Of a DNA stretch of 64,000 nucleotides, positions 35,076 through 44,310 are shown piece after piece. The position numbers and the translations under genes are program-made. The notes beneath the pieces are model-generated. The model did not search any database. It saw nothing but the letters and a program-made list of their open reading frames with translations, and was not told the DNA's origin. The stretch is from Saprospiraceae bacterium (GTDB lineage Bacteria > Bacteroidota > Bacteroidia > Chitinophagales > Saprospiraceae): the NCBI GenBank assembly GCA_019638385.1, contig JAHBTW010000001.1, forward strand, positions 682,001-746,000. Reading direction: 5' to 3'. Every line of letters starts with the position of its first letter. The stretch's first letter is position 1.

Positions 35076-37685
35076 CTATTCCTCCCGTCCTCCGGCAGCC
35101 GGCGGTTTAGGCAGGGCGCGTTCGGAGGCTTCTGCCGATATGGTATGGCCAAAGAAAATGGCGTTGGCCAGCAACTTATTGGTACCGTACCAGAAAGCGC
35201 GCAGGTTGGTATTGTCTGCGAAACTGACAACCCGGCCTTGCCCCACAGCACTCACTACCGCCCCGGCGGAGTTGCGTATCTGCTCGTTGTAACGGGCATT
35301 CAGGTAGCCGCTGAGCAACGGATTGGCCGTATATACTAAAGGTGTGGCATAGGTATTGCGGGCCGGCTCGAAGTACAAGTTGTTGTTGCGGAATACCGGC
35401 AGGCGCTCGCGGATGTATCCGTAGCCCAAAGGGTGGGAAATGTCGAGGAGGTTTTCGAAGATGGCGCCGGAGGTGCGCAGGGCGCCCCGGTCGTCGGACA
35501 ATTGGCCGTAAGGCCGTCGGACTTGAAGCGTACTTTGATCCTCGCTTTTATCGCGGCGAAGTTCTACGAAGGCCAGACCTGCGTTGCGCACCCATTGTAC
35601 AGCGTCCTGATAGGTAATGAGCGTGCCGCCGTTGCTCACCCATTCTTTCAGCTTGTCGCCCGACAGCGCGCCGTAGTTGCCGCCCGGCATAATAATGACG
35701 TTGTAGCGATTCAAGCTGATGCGGTTAGCAGCGCCGGTTTCTACTTTCGTCACCTTCATATCGTAGCGCTGATCGAGCAGGTGCCATATTTCGCCGGCAT
35801 CGGTACTGCGCACCCCCTCCCCTACCAAGAGCAGCACTTCTGGTAGTTTGAGCGGCCGGAAATCACCGCTGCCGAGGTCAATGCCTGTGGGTGTAAGCCC
35901 GGTGTCCATGTCGTAAAAGCGTACACCGGCCATTTGGGAAGCGAGCGTGACTAAGCTGTGTATTTGCTCCGGCGTTTTGTTTTGACCGGCTACCGACAAC
36001 ATAACGGTTCCCGGCGGATAACTTCGCTGATCAAGGGCAAAGGGTTGAGAAGCTACCTTCATACGCAAGCCCTGACTCATTAAATAATTCAACGCTTTGG
36101 GGGCGAAATATTCCGTCCATTCCATCAGGTAAGCGTATTCGCTGAATTCCGGTGCGGGCGTTTCGGTGAGGGCTGCGGCATTGGCAAGTTTGGCGCCGAG
36201 AAGCCCGTCGTCAAAAGCGCGTTTTTCCAAAGCGGCATAGGCGAGGTTGAAAGCCATGGGATACGTCCAGCCGGAGATGTCGTAAAAAATGCTGTCTTCA
36301 AAGGCAGTCCGGTGCTCGAAGATGCCGTGAATGAGGCGGTATTGCGCCTGCTCTAAAGGCACCACAAAGGCTTCTCCTTTGTCAAACTGATGTCCGCCGG
36401 CGGAAACGGATTTTCCCAATTGATAGACCTCAATCTGATGGCGTTGCAGTATTTCTATAAAAGCCGCAGTGCGTCCACGGTCGGTCGGTTCTCCGAAAAT
36501 GTATGCTTTTCGATTGTCGTTGCGAGCTTCTTCCAGCCCGCTGGTATAAAAATCGCGCTGGAACGTCAGCAAGTCTTTTTTCATTTCGCGCACTGCCTTA
36601 TGTGTGGACAGCGAGGTAGCTACCTGATTGCGAATGGTGAAGGCAAAGGTCAGCTCTCCGTTTTCGCTCTCCTGTACATGACCGCGCGAGCTGCCCTGTT
36701 CAAAAAGGATGCCGATGCAGCCGTTGGCGTCGGGGTAAGTAGAGCCTTTGCCGTAGTAGAAATCATCGTAGCCCTCCTTACTATAATAGAGCGAACCGAT
36801 GGCATCCAATGCTTCGGCGTGGTAATTGCCGATGCGCTCGGTCAACTCCTGATTCATCTTGGGCGTAAGGGGGTGTACGCGCGAGGGCACGCCGGGCATA
36901 AAGAAAAAGGTGGAATTGGTGCCCATCTCGTGGTGATCCGTGAGCACATTGGGTTTCCATTCGTGGAAGATGCGCACCCGGCCCTGGCTTTCGGGGAGTT
37001 GCGCGGGAAGCCAGTCGCGGTTGAGATCAAACCAGTAGTGATTGCTGCGGCCCCTCGGCCAGGGTTCTGTGTATTCGCGGTCGGCAGGGTCGGCTGTAAG
37101 ATTTTTATTGCGATGCGTATTCACCCAGGAGGCAAAGCGATTGAAGCCGTCGGGGTTGAAACAGGGATCAAAAATAATAACTACCTCGTCCAGCAGGCGG
37201 TCAATGTCGCGGTTTTTTCCGGCAAGGAGATAATAAGCCACCAAAGGCGCGGCATTGCCTCCGCTGGGTTCGTTGCCGTGAATACTGTAGCCCTGATACA
37301 AAACAGCGGGCACCTTGTTGATGTCCACGCTACCCGATTTGGCGGGATTAGTGAGGGCTACATGCTGGCTCTTAATGTCCTCCAGCACCTTTTGATTTTT
37401 CTCCGAGGTGATGACGAGGTGTATGAGCGGGCGGTTTTCGTAGCTGCGCCCGTGTTCTATCAGCTTAGCCTTGGGCGAAGCCGCCGCCAGCGCTTTCATG
37501 TACCCCAACAACTGATCGTGGCTGAGGTGCCATTCCCCGATCTGATGACCGAAATAGGATTCCGGTGTAGGGATACTTTTATCGTAGGTGATGTCCGGCA
37601 GGAAATAAGTGAGCGGTTGCTTTTGTGCAAAGGCTGCGGCGCACCAAAGCCAGAGCGCGATGAGGATGTACTGTTTAGTGGTCAC
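35076..37685 (-). CDS. Exported M14-family zinc carboxypeptidase
   Basis: The 869-residue product starts with a signal peptide ending AAAFAQKQ (about residue 21). The zinc site is HGNE (His136, Glu139) in LYQGYSIHGNEPSGG and His251 or His252 in LTDHHEMG; NPDGFNR and NRDWLP are further M14 features. The C-terminal ~200 residues (VLLLVGEGVRSTDAG, VIIMPGGNYGAL, GGTLITYQDAV) look like a flavodoxin/GATase-like fold seen at the end of long M14 peptidases. It would trim peptides in the periplasm or outside. The start chosen is GTG 37685; much longer frames upstream have no signal peptide. Confidence 0.88.
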   Translation of the reverse strand: MTTKQYILIALWLWCAAAFAQKQPLTYFLPDITYDKSIPTPESYFGHQIGEWHLSHDQLLGYMKALAAASPKAKLIEHGRSYENRPLIHLVITSEKNQKVLEDIKSQHVALTNPAKSGSVDINKVPAVLYQGYSIHGNEPSGGNAAPLVAYYLLAGKNRDIDRLLDEVVIIFDPCFNPDGFNRFASWVNTHRNKNLTADPADREYTEPWPRGRSNHYWFDLNRDWLPAQLPESQGRVRIFHEWKPNVLTDHHEMGTNSTFFFMPGVPSRVHPLTPKMNQELTERIGNYHAEALDAIGSLYYSKEGYDDFYYGKGSTYPDANGCIGILFEQGSSRGHVQESENGELTFAFTIRNQVATSLSTHKAVREMKKDLLTFQRDFYTSGLEEARNDNRKAYIFGEPTDRGRTAAFIEILQRHQIEVYQLGKSVSAGGHQFDKGEAFVVPLEQAQYRLIHGIFEHRTAFEDSIFYDISGWTYPMAFNLAYAALEKRAFDDGLLGAKLANAAALTETPAPEFSEYAYLMEWTEYFAPKALNYLMSQGLRMKVASQPFALDQRSYPPGTVMLSVAGQNKTPEQIHSLVTLASQMAGVRFYDMDTGLTPTGIDLGSGDFRPLKLPEVLLLVGEGVRSTDAGEIWHLLDQRYDMKVTKVETGAANRISLNRYNVIIMPGGNYGALSGDKLKEWVSNGGTLITYQDAVQWVRNAGLAFVELRRDKSEDQSTLQVRRPYGQLSDDRGALRTSGAIFENLLDISHPLGYGYIRERLPVFRNNNLYFEPARNTYATPLVYTANPLLSGYLNARYNEQIRNSAGAVVSAVGQGRVVSFADNTNLRAFWYGTNKLLANAIFFGHTISAEASERALPKPPAAGGREE

Positions 37686-37896
37686 AATAGCGCATTTAAG
37701 GATAAAGCGGTAAAAGTACAAAGTGGGCGGGAAAAAGTGATTCCAAATGCGATATACCCTGAACACATGAATCATGCAACACATAAACAGGTTGGTGTAA
37801 CGCCCGTTGGTCGGTATAGGGCGATCTTTGTGCTGTAATAATCGTATAACAAAAAACCAAATTCGATTACGAGAAGAGAAGACAAAATCAATCCAA

Positions 37897-38016
37897 ATGA
37901 ATAAATTATTAAGAGGCGGAATTGCAGGTATCGGAGCTATGAAATTAGGCGGCGGTTGCCTTGGCACCGTTGTAGTATTTGTAGTTATCCGGTTATTGCC
38001 GGGACAATGTAGCTAA
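37897..38016 (+). CDS. Small 39-residue membrane protein
   Basis: A short gene running ATG to TAA. The product begins MNKLLRGGIAGIGAMKLGGG. A cysteine and a single hydrophobic helix (LGTVVVFVVIRLLP) follow, and it ends GQCS. The clear start, a compact membrane-protein design with conserved-looking glycines and a hairpin 50 bases after the stop support a real gene. Similar tiny GAxKLGGGC proteins occur in Bacteroidota by my recollection, but I cannot verify this here. A near-consensus box (GATCTTTG, 37823-37830) lies upstream. Function unknown; it is divergent from the M14 peptidase gene. Confidence 0.55.
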   Translation: MNKLLRGGIAGIGAMKLGGGCLGTVVVFVVIRLLPGQCS

Positions 38017-38067
38017 CCTTATTTCAATGGTAACATAGCAGATGCAGTTGAGCATTCCTTCGTACAA

Positions 38068-38110
38068 ATTAGCCCTGGCCACGTTTCGATGTGGTCAGGG
38101 CTAATGATTT
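38068..38110. terminator. Terminator-like hairpin after the small membrane protein gene
   Basis: ATTAGCCCTGGCCAC (38068-38082), an eight-base loop and GTGGTCAGGGCTAAT (38091-38105) form a 15-bp stem with one G-U pair, followed by GATTTTA. The T-run is short, so strength is uncertain. It lies between the small gene and the DUF3299-like gene. Confidence 0.6.
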
Positions 38111-38131
38111 TAAGCGAATGAAAAACCTTGC

Positions 38132-38139
38132 TACTTTTG
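38132..38139 (+). promoter_or_regulatory. -7 box (TACTTTTG) for the DUF3299-like lipoprotein gene
   Basis: TACTTTTG matches TAnnTTTG and lies 25 bases before the ATG at 38165. The -33 region holds only TTTT about 21 bases upstream. Confidence 0.45.
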
Positions 38140-38164
38140 CGCCTCAATAGATAACCGATATCCC

Positions 38165-38713
38165 ATGCGTGAAATAAATTTTTGTAAAACTATCGCTCTC
38201 TTCGCCCTGGCCACTCTGTTCTACTCATGCGGCGGCAATGCCGATGCGGTGCAGGATGAACAGAAAAAGGATAACAATCCTGCACCGGAGGTAGAACCCG
38301 ACACCACCGTTTGGCCGTTACAAGAAGGCTACTATGTGCTCAACTGGCCGGACCTGGCCATACCGGACTACCGGGAGGAATACAACGAAGAAATACAGCA
38401 GGAGGTCAGTATTCCGCTGTTCAGAGATGCGGTGAAAAAACTCGACGGCCAATTGGTGCGGATAATGGGGTTTTTCATTCCACTTGATGAGAATCCGGAA
38501 GAGGTCTTCTACGTTTTGTCGCAGTTTCCCAATTCACAATGCTTCTTCTGCGGCGCTGCAGGGCCGGATTCGGTCATGGACCTGCTGCCCGCATCGAAAC
38601 TGACCAACATCAAAATGGACGACCACGTCACCTTTCAAGGCCGCTTGCGCCTCAACGATGAAGATGTGATGTTTCTCAACTACATCCTTGAGGAGGCCGA
38701 GTTGGTAAAATAA
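38165..38713 (+). CDS. DUF3299-like lipoprotein
   Basis: A 182-residue lipoprotein with lipobox LFYSCGG (Cys22) and an acidic, proline-rich linker. The globular part has LDGQLVRIMGFFIPLDENPEEV, LSQFPNSQCFFCGAAGP, and a final strand-rich segment (VTFQGRLRLNDED). The GFFIPLDE...CFFCG pattern matches DUF3299, a family without known activity; relatives are often found with metal-related or membrane exporters. The gene stands alone, ending within a terminator hairpin shared with tRNA-Glu. Confidence 0.7.
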   Translation: MREINFCKTIALFALATLFYSCGGNADAVQDEQKKDNNPAPEVEPDTTVWPLQEGYYVLNWPDLAIPDYREEYNEEIQQEVSIPLFRDAVKKLDGQLVRIMGFFIPLDENPEEVFYVLSQFPNSQCFFCGAAGPDSVMDLLPASKLTNIKMDDHVTFQGRLRLNDEDVMFLNYILEEAELVK

Positions 38714-38744
38714 AAAAGCCGTTTCAACTTTCATTGAAACGGCT
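38709..38744 (-). terminator. Terminator of tRNA-Glu, also usable by the lipoprotein gene
   Basis: AGCCGTTTCAA (38717-38727) and TTGAAACGGCT (38734-38744) form a perfect 11-bp stem with a six-base loop. Read on the minus strand the stem is followed by a T-run (complement of the A-run at about 38711-38717), a good intrinsic terminator for the leftward tRNA transcript. It overlaps the stop codon of the lipoprotein gene. Confidence 0.75.
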
Positions 38745-38763
38745 CATTCTAATTGTTCATTTG

Positions 38764-38835
38764 TAGCCCGTACGGGAATCGAACCCGTGTTACAGGAATG
38801 AAAATCCTGCGTCCTAACCCCTAGACGAACGGGCC
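38764..38835 (-). tRNA. tRNA-Glu (anticodon TTC)
   Basis: The 72-base minus-strand sequence folds as a cloverleaf. The acceptor is GGCCCGT with ACGGGCT, including one G-U pair. The D arm is in TCTAGGGGTTAGGA. The anticodon stem CAGGA/TCCTG holds loop TTTTCAT with anticodon TTC. The T arm is ACGGG TTCGATT CCCGT. CCA is not encoded. A clean terminator follows on the same strand, so this is a single-tRNA transcript. Confidence 0.95.
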
Positions 38836-38997
38836 TTTTGTAAAGAAGCGCTACCCCCTTTTTTCAAAAGCGCGACAAAGATACAAGCGTTTCGGAATCT
38901 GTCAAGCCTTTGCCCAACTTTTTTTATTTTCTCTTTAAAAATACAGCCTTCAAACATCCCTTTGCGGGAAAAAGTTCCTCACAAAGGATGGAATACT

Positions 38998-39005
38998 TAC
39001 CTTTG
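38998..39005 (+). promoter_or_regulatory. -7 box (TACCTTTG) for gap
   Basis: TACCTTTG matches TAnnTTTG and is 107 bases before the gap ATG. A second weaker box, TACTTTTA (39066-39073), is 39 bases before the ATG. Either or both may serve the gap-pgk row. Confidence 0.4.
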
Positions 39006-39112
39006 CCTCGCGAAATTTGACACTGAAATAACACGGCAATCTCGCCGTTATCCAGATATTGTTGTTACTTTTACACTAAGCAAAATTAGTACGCTTAAAA
39101 TCATCTTCAATT

Positions 39113-40099
39113 ATGGCAAAAAGAATTGCAATCAACGGTTTCGGCCGCATCGGCCGCCTTACATTCCGCTATCTGGTAGCCAATCCGGATGTAGAAGTCG
39201 TGGCCATCAATGACCTCACCGACAACGCCACCCTCGCCCACCTGCTCAAGTACGATTCGGTGCAGGGCAAATTCAACGGAACGGTGAGCGCCGATGAGGA
39301 AAACATCTACGTCAACGGCAAAGCCATCCGCGCGCTGGCAGAGAAAGACCCCACTCAACTCCCCTGGGGCAAATTGAATGTAGATGTGGTGCTCGAATGC
39401 ACCGGGCGCTTCACCGATGAAGAAAAAGCCGCTATGCACTTGCAGGCAGGCGCTAAAAAAGTGCTCATCTCGGCGCCGGCAACCGGTAATGTACCCACCA
39501 TTGTGTTGGGTGTAAACGACGAAAAAATCCAGCCCGATTTCAAAATCTACTCCAACGCATCCTGCACCACCAACTGCCTCGCGCCGATGGTGAAAGTGCT
39601 CGATGACGCTTTCGGCGTGGAAATGGGCCTGATGACCACCGTGCATGCCTACACGGCCGATCAGAACCTGCAGGACGCTCCGCACCGCGACTTGCGCCGC
39701 GCCCGCGCCGCAGCCGTCTCCATCGTACCGTCTTCCACCGGCGCCGCCAAAGCCGTCGGCTTGGTATTGCCCCACCTGAAAGGCAAACTCAACGGCAGTT
39801 CCATGCGCGTACCCGTGCCGGACGGCTCTGTGACCGACCTTACCGCCATCCTCAAAAAACCGGCTACCAAAAACGAAATCAACGCCGCTTTCAAAGCCGC
39901 TTCGGAGGCTCGCCTCAAAGGCATCCTCGAATACTGCACCGACCCGATCGTATCGGCTGATATCATCGGCAGCAAATACTCTTGCATCTTCGATGCCGAA
40001 TTGACGATGGTGAACGAAAACATGGTCAAAGTAATCGGCTGGTACGACAACGAGGCCGGCTACTCCTCCCGTATGGCCGATATGACCGTGCTGATTTAA
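39113..40099 (+). CDS. gap: Glyceraldehyde-3-phosphate dehydrogenase, NAD-type
   Basis: A 328-residue glycolytic enzyme oxidising glyceraldehyde-3-phosphate to 1,3-bisphosphoglycerate. The Rossmann motif INGFGRIGR begins the protein. Asp34 in AINDL indicates NAD rather than NADP. The nucleophile is Cys151 in SNASCTTNC and its partner His178 in [19 protein letters not shown] near the end is the family signature. pgk follows on the same strand after a 91-base spacer that carries a palindromic repeat, so the next glycolytic step is encoded next door. Confidence 0.97.
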   Translation: MAKRIAINGFGRIGRLTFRYLVANPDVEVVAINDLTDNATLAHLLKYDSVQGKFNGTVSADEENIYVNGKAIRALAEKDPTQLPWGKLNVDVVLECTGRFTDEEKAAMHLQAGAKKVLISAPATGNVPTIVLGVNDEKIQPDFKIYSNASCTTNCLAPMVKVLDDAFGVEMGLMTTVHAYTADQNLQDAPHRDLRRARAAAVSIVPSSTGAAKAVGLVLPHLKGKLNGSSMRVPVPDGSVTDLTAILKKPATKNEINAAFKAASEARLKGILEYCTDPIVSADIIGSKYSCIFDAELTMVNENMVKVIGWYDNEAGYSSRMADMTVLI

Positions 40100-40110
40100 G
40101 CTGTATATTG

Positions 40111-40166
40111 CAAGCTGCGAGCTTCGAGCTGTGAGTTCTTGCAACCGTAGCTCACAGCTCGCAGCT
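40111..40166. repeat. Palindromic intergenic repeat, AGCTGCGAG family, copy A
   Basis: The left half reads AGCTGCGAG-CTTCGAG-CTGTGAG and the right half GCTCACAGCTCGCAGCT, so the ends pair over about 16 bases around a TTCTTGCAACC centre. It fills most of the gap between gap and pgk. Confidence 0.65.
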
Positions 40167-40190
40167 AAACCCGTCACAACACAGAAAAAC

Positions 40191-41396
40191 ATGCAACTCA
40201 ATTTCTCCGGCAAAAAAGCCCTCGTCCGGGTGGACTTCAACGTGCCGCTCGACAAGCAATACCACATCACCGACGACACCCGCATCCGGGAAGCATTGCC
40301 TACCATTCAGCACATTATAGCGGAAGGCGGCGCGGTGATCCTGATGTCGCATTTTGGAAGGCCCCTGGCCAAGCTAAAAGAAGACGGCAGCATCAACGTG
40401 GAGAAGTTTACGCTGCGCCATGTGGTCGGGCCGTTGTCCGAACTACTGGGTCGGCACGTCCATTTTGCAGACAACTGCACCGGACCGGCTGCTGAAAATG
40501 CGGCTGCGTCGCTCCAGCCCGGCGAAGTGTTGTTGTTGGAAAACACCCGTTTCCACGAGGAAGAGGAAAAGGGCGACGAAGCTTTTTCCCAACAATTGGC
40601 TGCACTGGCAGATGTGTATGTCAACGATGCGTTCGGATCGGCGCACCGGGCGCACGCTTCCACCACCATTGTGGCAAAGTTCTTTCCCAAAGACCGCAAG
40701 AGCTTCGGTTTCCTCATGGAAAAAGAGCTGAAAAACGCGGCCAAAGTGCAAAAGGACCCGGAGCGCCCGCTCACCGCCATCATCGGCGGGGCAAAGGTGT
40801 CAGATAAAATAAAATTGCTCGATCGCCTCGTGGAATTCGTGGATACCCTCATCATCGGCGGCGCTATGGCTTATACCTTCTTCCGGGCGCAAGGCGGCGC
40901 TACCGGCAATTCCTTGGTGGAAGAAGACAAACTCGATTTGGCGCTCAGCCTTATTGAAAAAGCAAAAAAACGCGGTGTTGTGCTATTGCTTCCCGTGGAT
41001 TCTATTGCAGCCGATGCCTTTGCAGAAACGGCGGCCCATCGCGTTGAGCCGAGCAACGCCATTTCCGACGGTTGGATGGGCTTAGACATCGGTCCTGAAG
41101 CGCAAAAAACCTTTTCTGAGGCGATTCTCGGTTCCAAAACCATTTTCTGGAACGGCCCGATGGGCGTATTTGAAATGGCGCCTTTTGCAGGCGGCACCAA
41201 AACCATCGCTGAAACAGTGGCCCGCGCCACGAAAGAAAACGGCGCCTTCTCTCTCATCGGCGGCGGCGACTCGGTAGCGGCGATCAACCAACTCGATCTC
41301 GGCGATCAGGTCAGCTTCGTATCTACCGGCGGCGGCGCTATGCTGGAATTTATGGAAGGCAAAGTGCTCCCCGGCGTGAAGGCCATAGAGTCGTAA
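40191..41396 (+). CDS. pgk: Phosphoglycerate kinase
   Basis: A 401-residue enzyme moving phosphate from 1,3-bisphosphoglycerate to ADP. ALVRVDFNVPLD (N-domain signature), SHFGRP (substrate arginine loop), NDAFGSAHRAHAS, GGAKVSDKI and the nucleotide loop WNGPMGVFE with GGGDSVAAI are all present. ATG 40191 is chosen because upstream in-frame codons run back through the repeat and give non-conserved sequence. The MFS transporter starts on the base after the stop codon. Confidence 0.96.
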   Translation: MQLNFSGKKALVRVDFNVPLDKQYHITDDTRIREALPTIQHIIAEGGAVILMSHFGRPLAKLKEDGSINVEKFTLRHVVGPLSELLGRHVHFADNCTGPAAENAAASLQPGEVLLLENTRFHEEEEKGDEAFSQQLAALADVYVNDAFGSAHRAHASTTIVAKFFPKDRKSFGFLMEKELKNAAKVQKDPERPLTAIIGGAKVSDKIKLLDRLVEFVDTLIIGGAMAYTFFRAQGGATGNSLVEEDKLDLALSLIEKAKKRGVVLLLPVDSIAADAFAETAAHRVEPSNAISDGWMGLDIGPEAQKTFSEAILGSKTIFWNGPMGVFEMAPFAGGTKTIAETVARATKENGAFSLIGGGDSVAAINQLDLGDQVSFVSTGGGAMLEFMEGKVLPGVKAIES

Positions 41397-42560
41397 ATGT
41401 TCAACATCTCCACTTTCGTAACCCACAGGGCTGCCCGCGCTGTGGGTTTCGCCTTTGTAGGCTCCGGGTTGGTCCTCGGCAGTTGGGCGGCGCTCATACC
41501 GCACATCAAGCAAAAATTTGCATTGGACGAAGCCCAACTCGGTCTGTTATTGCTTTGCCTCCCGGCGGGGATCATCCTGATGAATCCGCTTTCCATACCC
41601 ATTTTGCGGCGATTCGGCGCGGTGCAAAGCACGTTTTGGTTGCTCCTCCTATGTGGCAGCACGTTTATTTTGCCTGTCGTCCTGCCCTCTTTATGGCAAG
41701 TGGCATCGGCTTTGTTTTTGCTGGGCATGACCTTCTCGGCACTCAACATTGCCATGAATACCTGCGCATCCTTGCTGGAACAAAAAGCCGGACTGCGCAT
41801 TTTTTCCACCTGCCACGGATTGTGGAGCGCCGGCGCTATGACGGGGTCGGCACTCGCAGGCGCCGCTACGGGCAGCGGTATAATACCCTCCATGTATGCC
41901 ATCCTATTGGGCATCGGCATAGCCGGATTGGCACTCGCCATAAAAGCCGGCCTGTACCAGGTGCCGGAGGACGCACCTCCGCCTCGGGAGGAAAAGCAAA
42001 AAAAAGGCGGTTTTGTGCTGCCGAACAAAGCGCTTCTGCCGCTGATTATCATTAGCTTGTGTACCAACCTTACAGAAGGCACTATGACCGACTGGTCGGC
42101 GGTGTACATGCGCGAAGTGGCGGGCGGCACGGCGGGTTTGGCGGGGTTGAGCTTTGCTGTGTATGCGTTTTTTATGGCCGCCGGGCGGTTTTTGGGCGAT
42201 GGAGTGATCGCGCGGTTCGGCGGAAAAATAATTTTGCAAATCGGCGGCATCATGGTAGCCGTCGGGTTGGCCATTGCCGTGCTGCTCCCCTACCCTGTTG
42301 CCGTGCCGTTCGGGTATGCATTGGTGGGCGCAGGCGTTTCGCTCGGCGCGCCGATCTTGTACGCTGCGGCCTCCAAAGCGCCAGGCATGGCCAAAGGAGC
42401 AGGGCTGGCCACCATGAACACCTTCGCCATGATGAGCTTTTTGACCGGACCGGCCCTAATCGGTTTTGTTGCCAAGCTGTTCAGCCTGCCCATCGCCTTC
42501 GGCGTAGTGGCGCTGATCGCGGTTTTGTGGTCGTGGAAGGCGAGAAGGTTGGAGGGATGA
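41397..42560 (+). CDS. Major facilitator superfamily transporter (YbjJ-like)
   Basis: A 387-residue, roughly 12-helix inner-membrane transporter. GSGLVLGSWAALIPHIKQKFALDEAQLGLLLL opens the first helices as in YbjJ and related permeases; a charged loop (DAPPPREEKQKKGG) splits the two halves, and RFGGKIILQIGGI recalls the MFS motif A of the second half. The substrate is unknown. It starts directly at the pgk stop (TAAATG), so it is very likely translated from the gap-pgk messenger. A bidirectional terminator follows. Confidence 0.8.
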   Translation: MFNISTFVTHRAARAVGFAFVGSGLVLGSWAALIPHIKQKFALDEAQLGLLLLCLPAGIILMNPLSIPILRRFGAVQSTFWLLLLCGSTFILPVVLPSLWQVASALFLLGMTFSALNIAMNTCASLLEQKAGLRIFSTCHGLWSAGAMTGSALAGAATGSGIIPSMYAILLGIGIAGLALAIKAGLYQVPEDAPPPREEKQKKGGFVLPNKALLPLIIISLCTNLTEGTMTDWSAVYMREVAGGTAGLAGLSFAVYAFFMAAGRFLGDGVIARFGGKIILQIGGIMVAVGLAIAVLLPYPVAVPFGYALVGAGVSLGAPILYAAASKAPGMAKGAGLATMNTFAMMSFLTGPALIGFVAKLFSLPIAFGVVALIAVLWSWKARRLEG

Positions 42561-42570
42561 GATTTCTCTG

Positions 42571-42611
42571 CAAAAAATGTATAGCTCACCTCAATGAGCT
42601 AAATATTTTTT
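42571..42611. terminator. Bidirectional intrinsic terminator between converging genes
   Basis: TAGCTCA (42582-42588), loop CCTCAA and TGAGCTA (42595-42601) form a 7-bp core that extends through AAAAAATGTA / AATATTTTTT to about 15 pairs. A T-run follows on both strands. It serves the gap-pgk-MFS row (+) and the LRR gene (-). Confidence 0.75.
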
Positions 42612-42627
42612 CACATAGCAAGAGGTG

Positions 42628-44238
42628 TCAACGAATTACAAGTCTCAGGCCAAGTATCTCATTTTGATTGAGAATGTGTAAGCCGTAAATTCCGGCGGGC
42701 AGTCTCTGCAAAGTGATTTCATTCTCTACAATGATGCCCCTGTGTTTCACTCTACCCATGACATCCCTTAGTTCATAACGATATTGCCGACCGTCAAGGC
42801 CGCTTATTAAAAACTTTTCACTGCCCGGGTTAGGATAAACAAACACAGCAGGGGGAGTTCCCGGCTCCGGTTGAGTAGAAACAGTGCTACATAGCTCATT
42901 AATCTCCAGTCTCGAATTACACCCCTCCAAGTTGCCTCCTATATATATGTTGTTGGAAGGCACGGCTATGTAGTCGCATATAGAACGAACGGAGCAATAA
43001 GACAAATTTGGGTTGCCGGTAAGTGTGATGTGTTGTTCAATGGTGTATAAACTGTCTATCCCGCTCAGGCTTTGCAAATTTATGTTTTGGGTAATTTCAA
43101 GCCAGCCTGCAAGGGTTGTGAGGCTGTTCAATCCTTGTAAATCAGTTAGAGCGTTATTTCGTATAATCCTGAGAACCAGTTCCACAGTGGTGACGCCCTC
43201 TAACCCGACGAGGGTTGTCAGGGATGGGTTATCCTCGACGGTTAAGCCCTTCAGATGCGAAATATTGCTCAAGGCACTGATATCGTGTAGTGCCGGATTA
43301 TTCCAAATGACAAGAAAATTGTTGATGGCATGGAGGTTTTCCAACCCATTAAGGGTGAGAAGGGAAGTATTATGACTTATATGGAGGTAATCGCCGATGG
43401 AGGCGAGGTTATTCAACCCTTGAAGGGTGGTCAAAAGCGGGTTGTACCGAATATCAAGGTGGCCGCCGATTTGCATCAGATTTTCCAAGTGGTGCAAATT
43501 ACTCAAGCTGTTGTTGTTTGTAATATAGACACTCGAGCTGATGGAATCCAAATTGTGAAGCCCGTAAAGATTTGGCAGTTCCGGATTGTATTGAATATAC
43601 AAGGTAAACACACTGCTGATGTTGCTCAATGCGCTGATATCTGTAAGGCTGTTGTTATATTGTATTTGCAAGGTTGTACCAAGAGTAGTGACGTTATCTA
43701 TATTATTATTATTAATAACGAGAATGTCGCCAAGTGAAGAGAGATTATTAAGCCCATTGAGATTACTGAGCGAGGAGTTGTTTAAAATCTGAAGTGCATC
43801 GCCTATAAAAGATAAATTCTCCAACCCGCTTAGGTTATTCAAACCGGGTAACTGATCTATCCTCAGCGAACGCCTTATAGTTCTGAGGTTTTGAAGGTCC
43901 TACAGGTGCGCGAGGGATGGATTGTTCCAAATGGTTAAATTGTTCGATACACCGCGCAGGTTATTCAATCCTCGCAAAGAAGTGAGGGCCGGGCAATTCG
44001 AAATGACTAAAAAACTTATAGAGTCAAGTACGATAAGACTGTCAAGATTGGTAATGTCGCTCCCGGAAATAGTAAGGTGTCCATTGATCTGCGAACAACC
44101 GTAAGTAGCCGGAAAGTTATCAATTTGAGATTGGGTAGTGAATGTGAAGTTGTTCAACTGACATGGTTGGCCATACAACACAACAAGACTCATAGACATG
44201 CATGCCCAGAAACAGAATAAAGCACGGCGGTTTTTCAT
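42628..44238 (-). pseudogene. Leucine-rich-repeat T9SS type A cargo interrupted by an in-frame amber codon
   Basis: The frame from ATG 44238 to the stop at 42628 spans 537 codons and is broken only by TAG at 43900-43902. Before it: a signal peptide (MSLVVLYGQP) and LRRs such as SLTSLRGLNNLRG. After it: SLSNLNGLNNLSSLGD-type repeats (about 10), then YPNPGSEKFLISGLDG with the type A sorting domain ending LGLRLVIR. The repeat register is kept across the TAG, which stands where other repeats have R, N or Q; CAG to TAG is a simple explanation. It may be a recent pseudogene, a sequencing error or read-through. A secreted receptor-like or adhesive role is typical for such LRR proteins. Confidence 0.75.
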
Positions 44239-44310
44239 AAAAGTCCAATTTTAGGTTAGCTATTGCAAAAATAGGAATTACCTTCGCACCAACCAAAAAC
44301 GACGCATACT

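Noticed and set aside
36390..37838. A 482-codon plus-strand frame opposite the M14 peptidase
   Set aside because: Antisense to conserved zinc-site codons; its translation has no recognisable fold or motif.
35076..37967. A 963-residue version of the M14 peptidase with a start at 37967
   Set aside because: The added ~94 residues contain no signal peptide at the right place, and they cover the divergent gap and the small membrane-protein gene. GTG 37685 gives a normal signal sequence.
39107..40306. A 399-codon frame opposite gap
   Set aside because: Complement of a glycolytic gene with strong codon bias; runs through the intergenic repeat at its start, which no relative would conserve.
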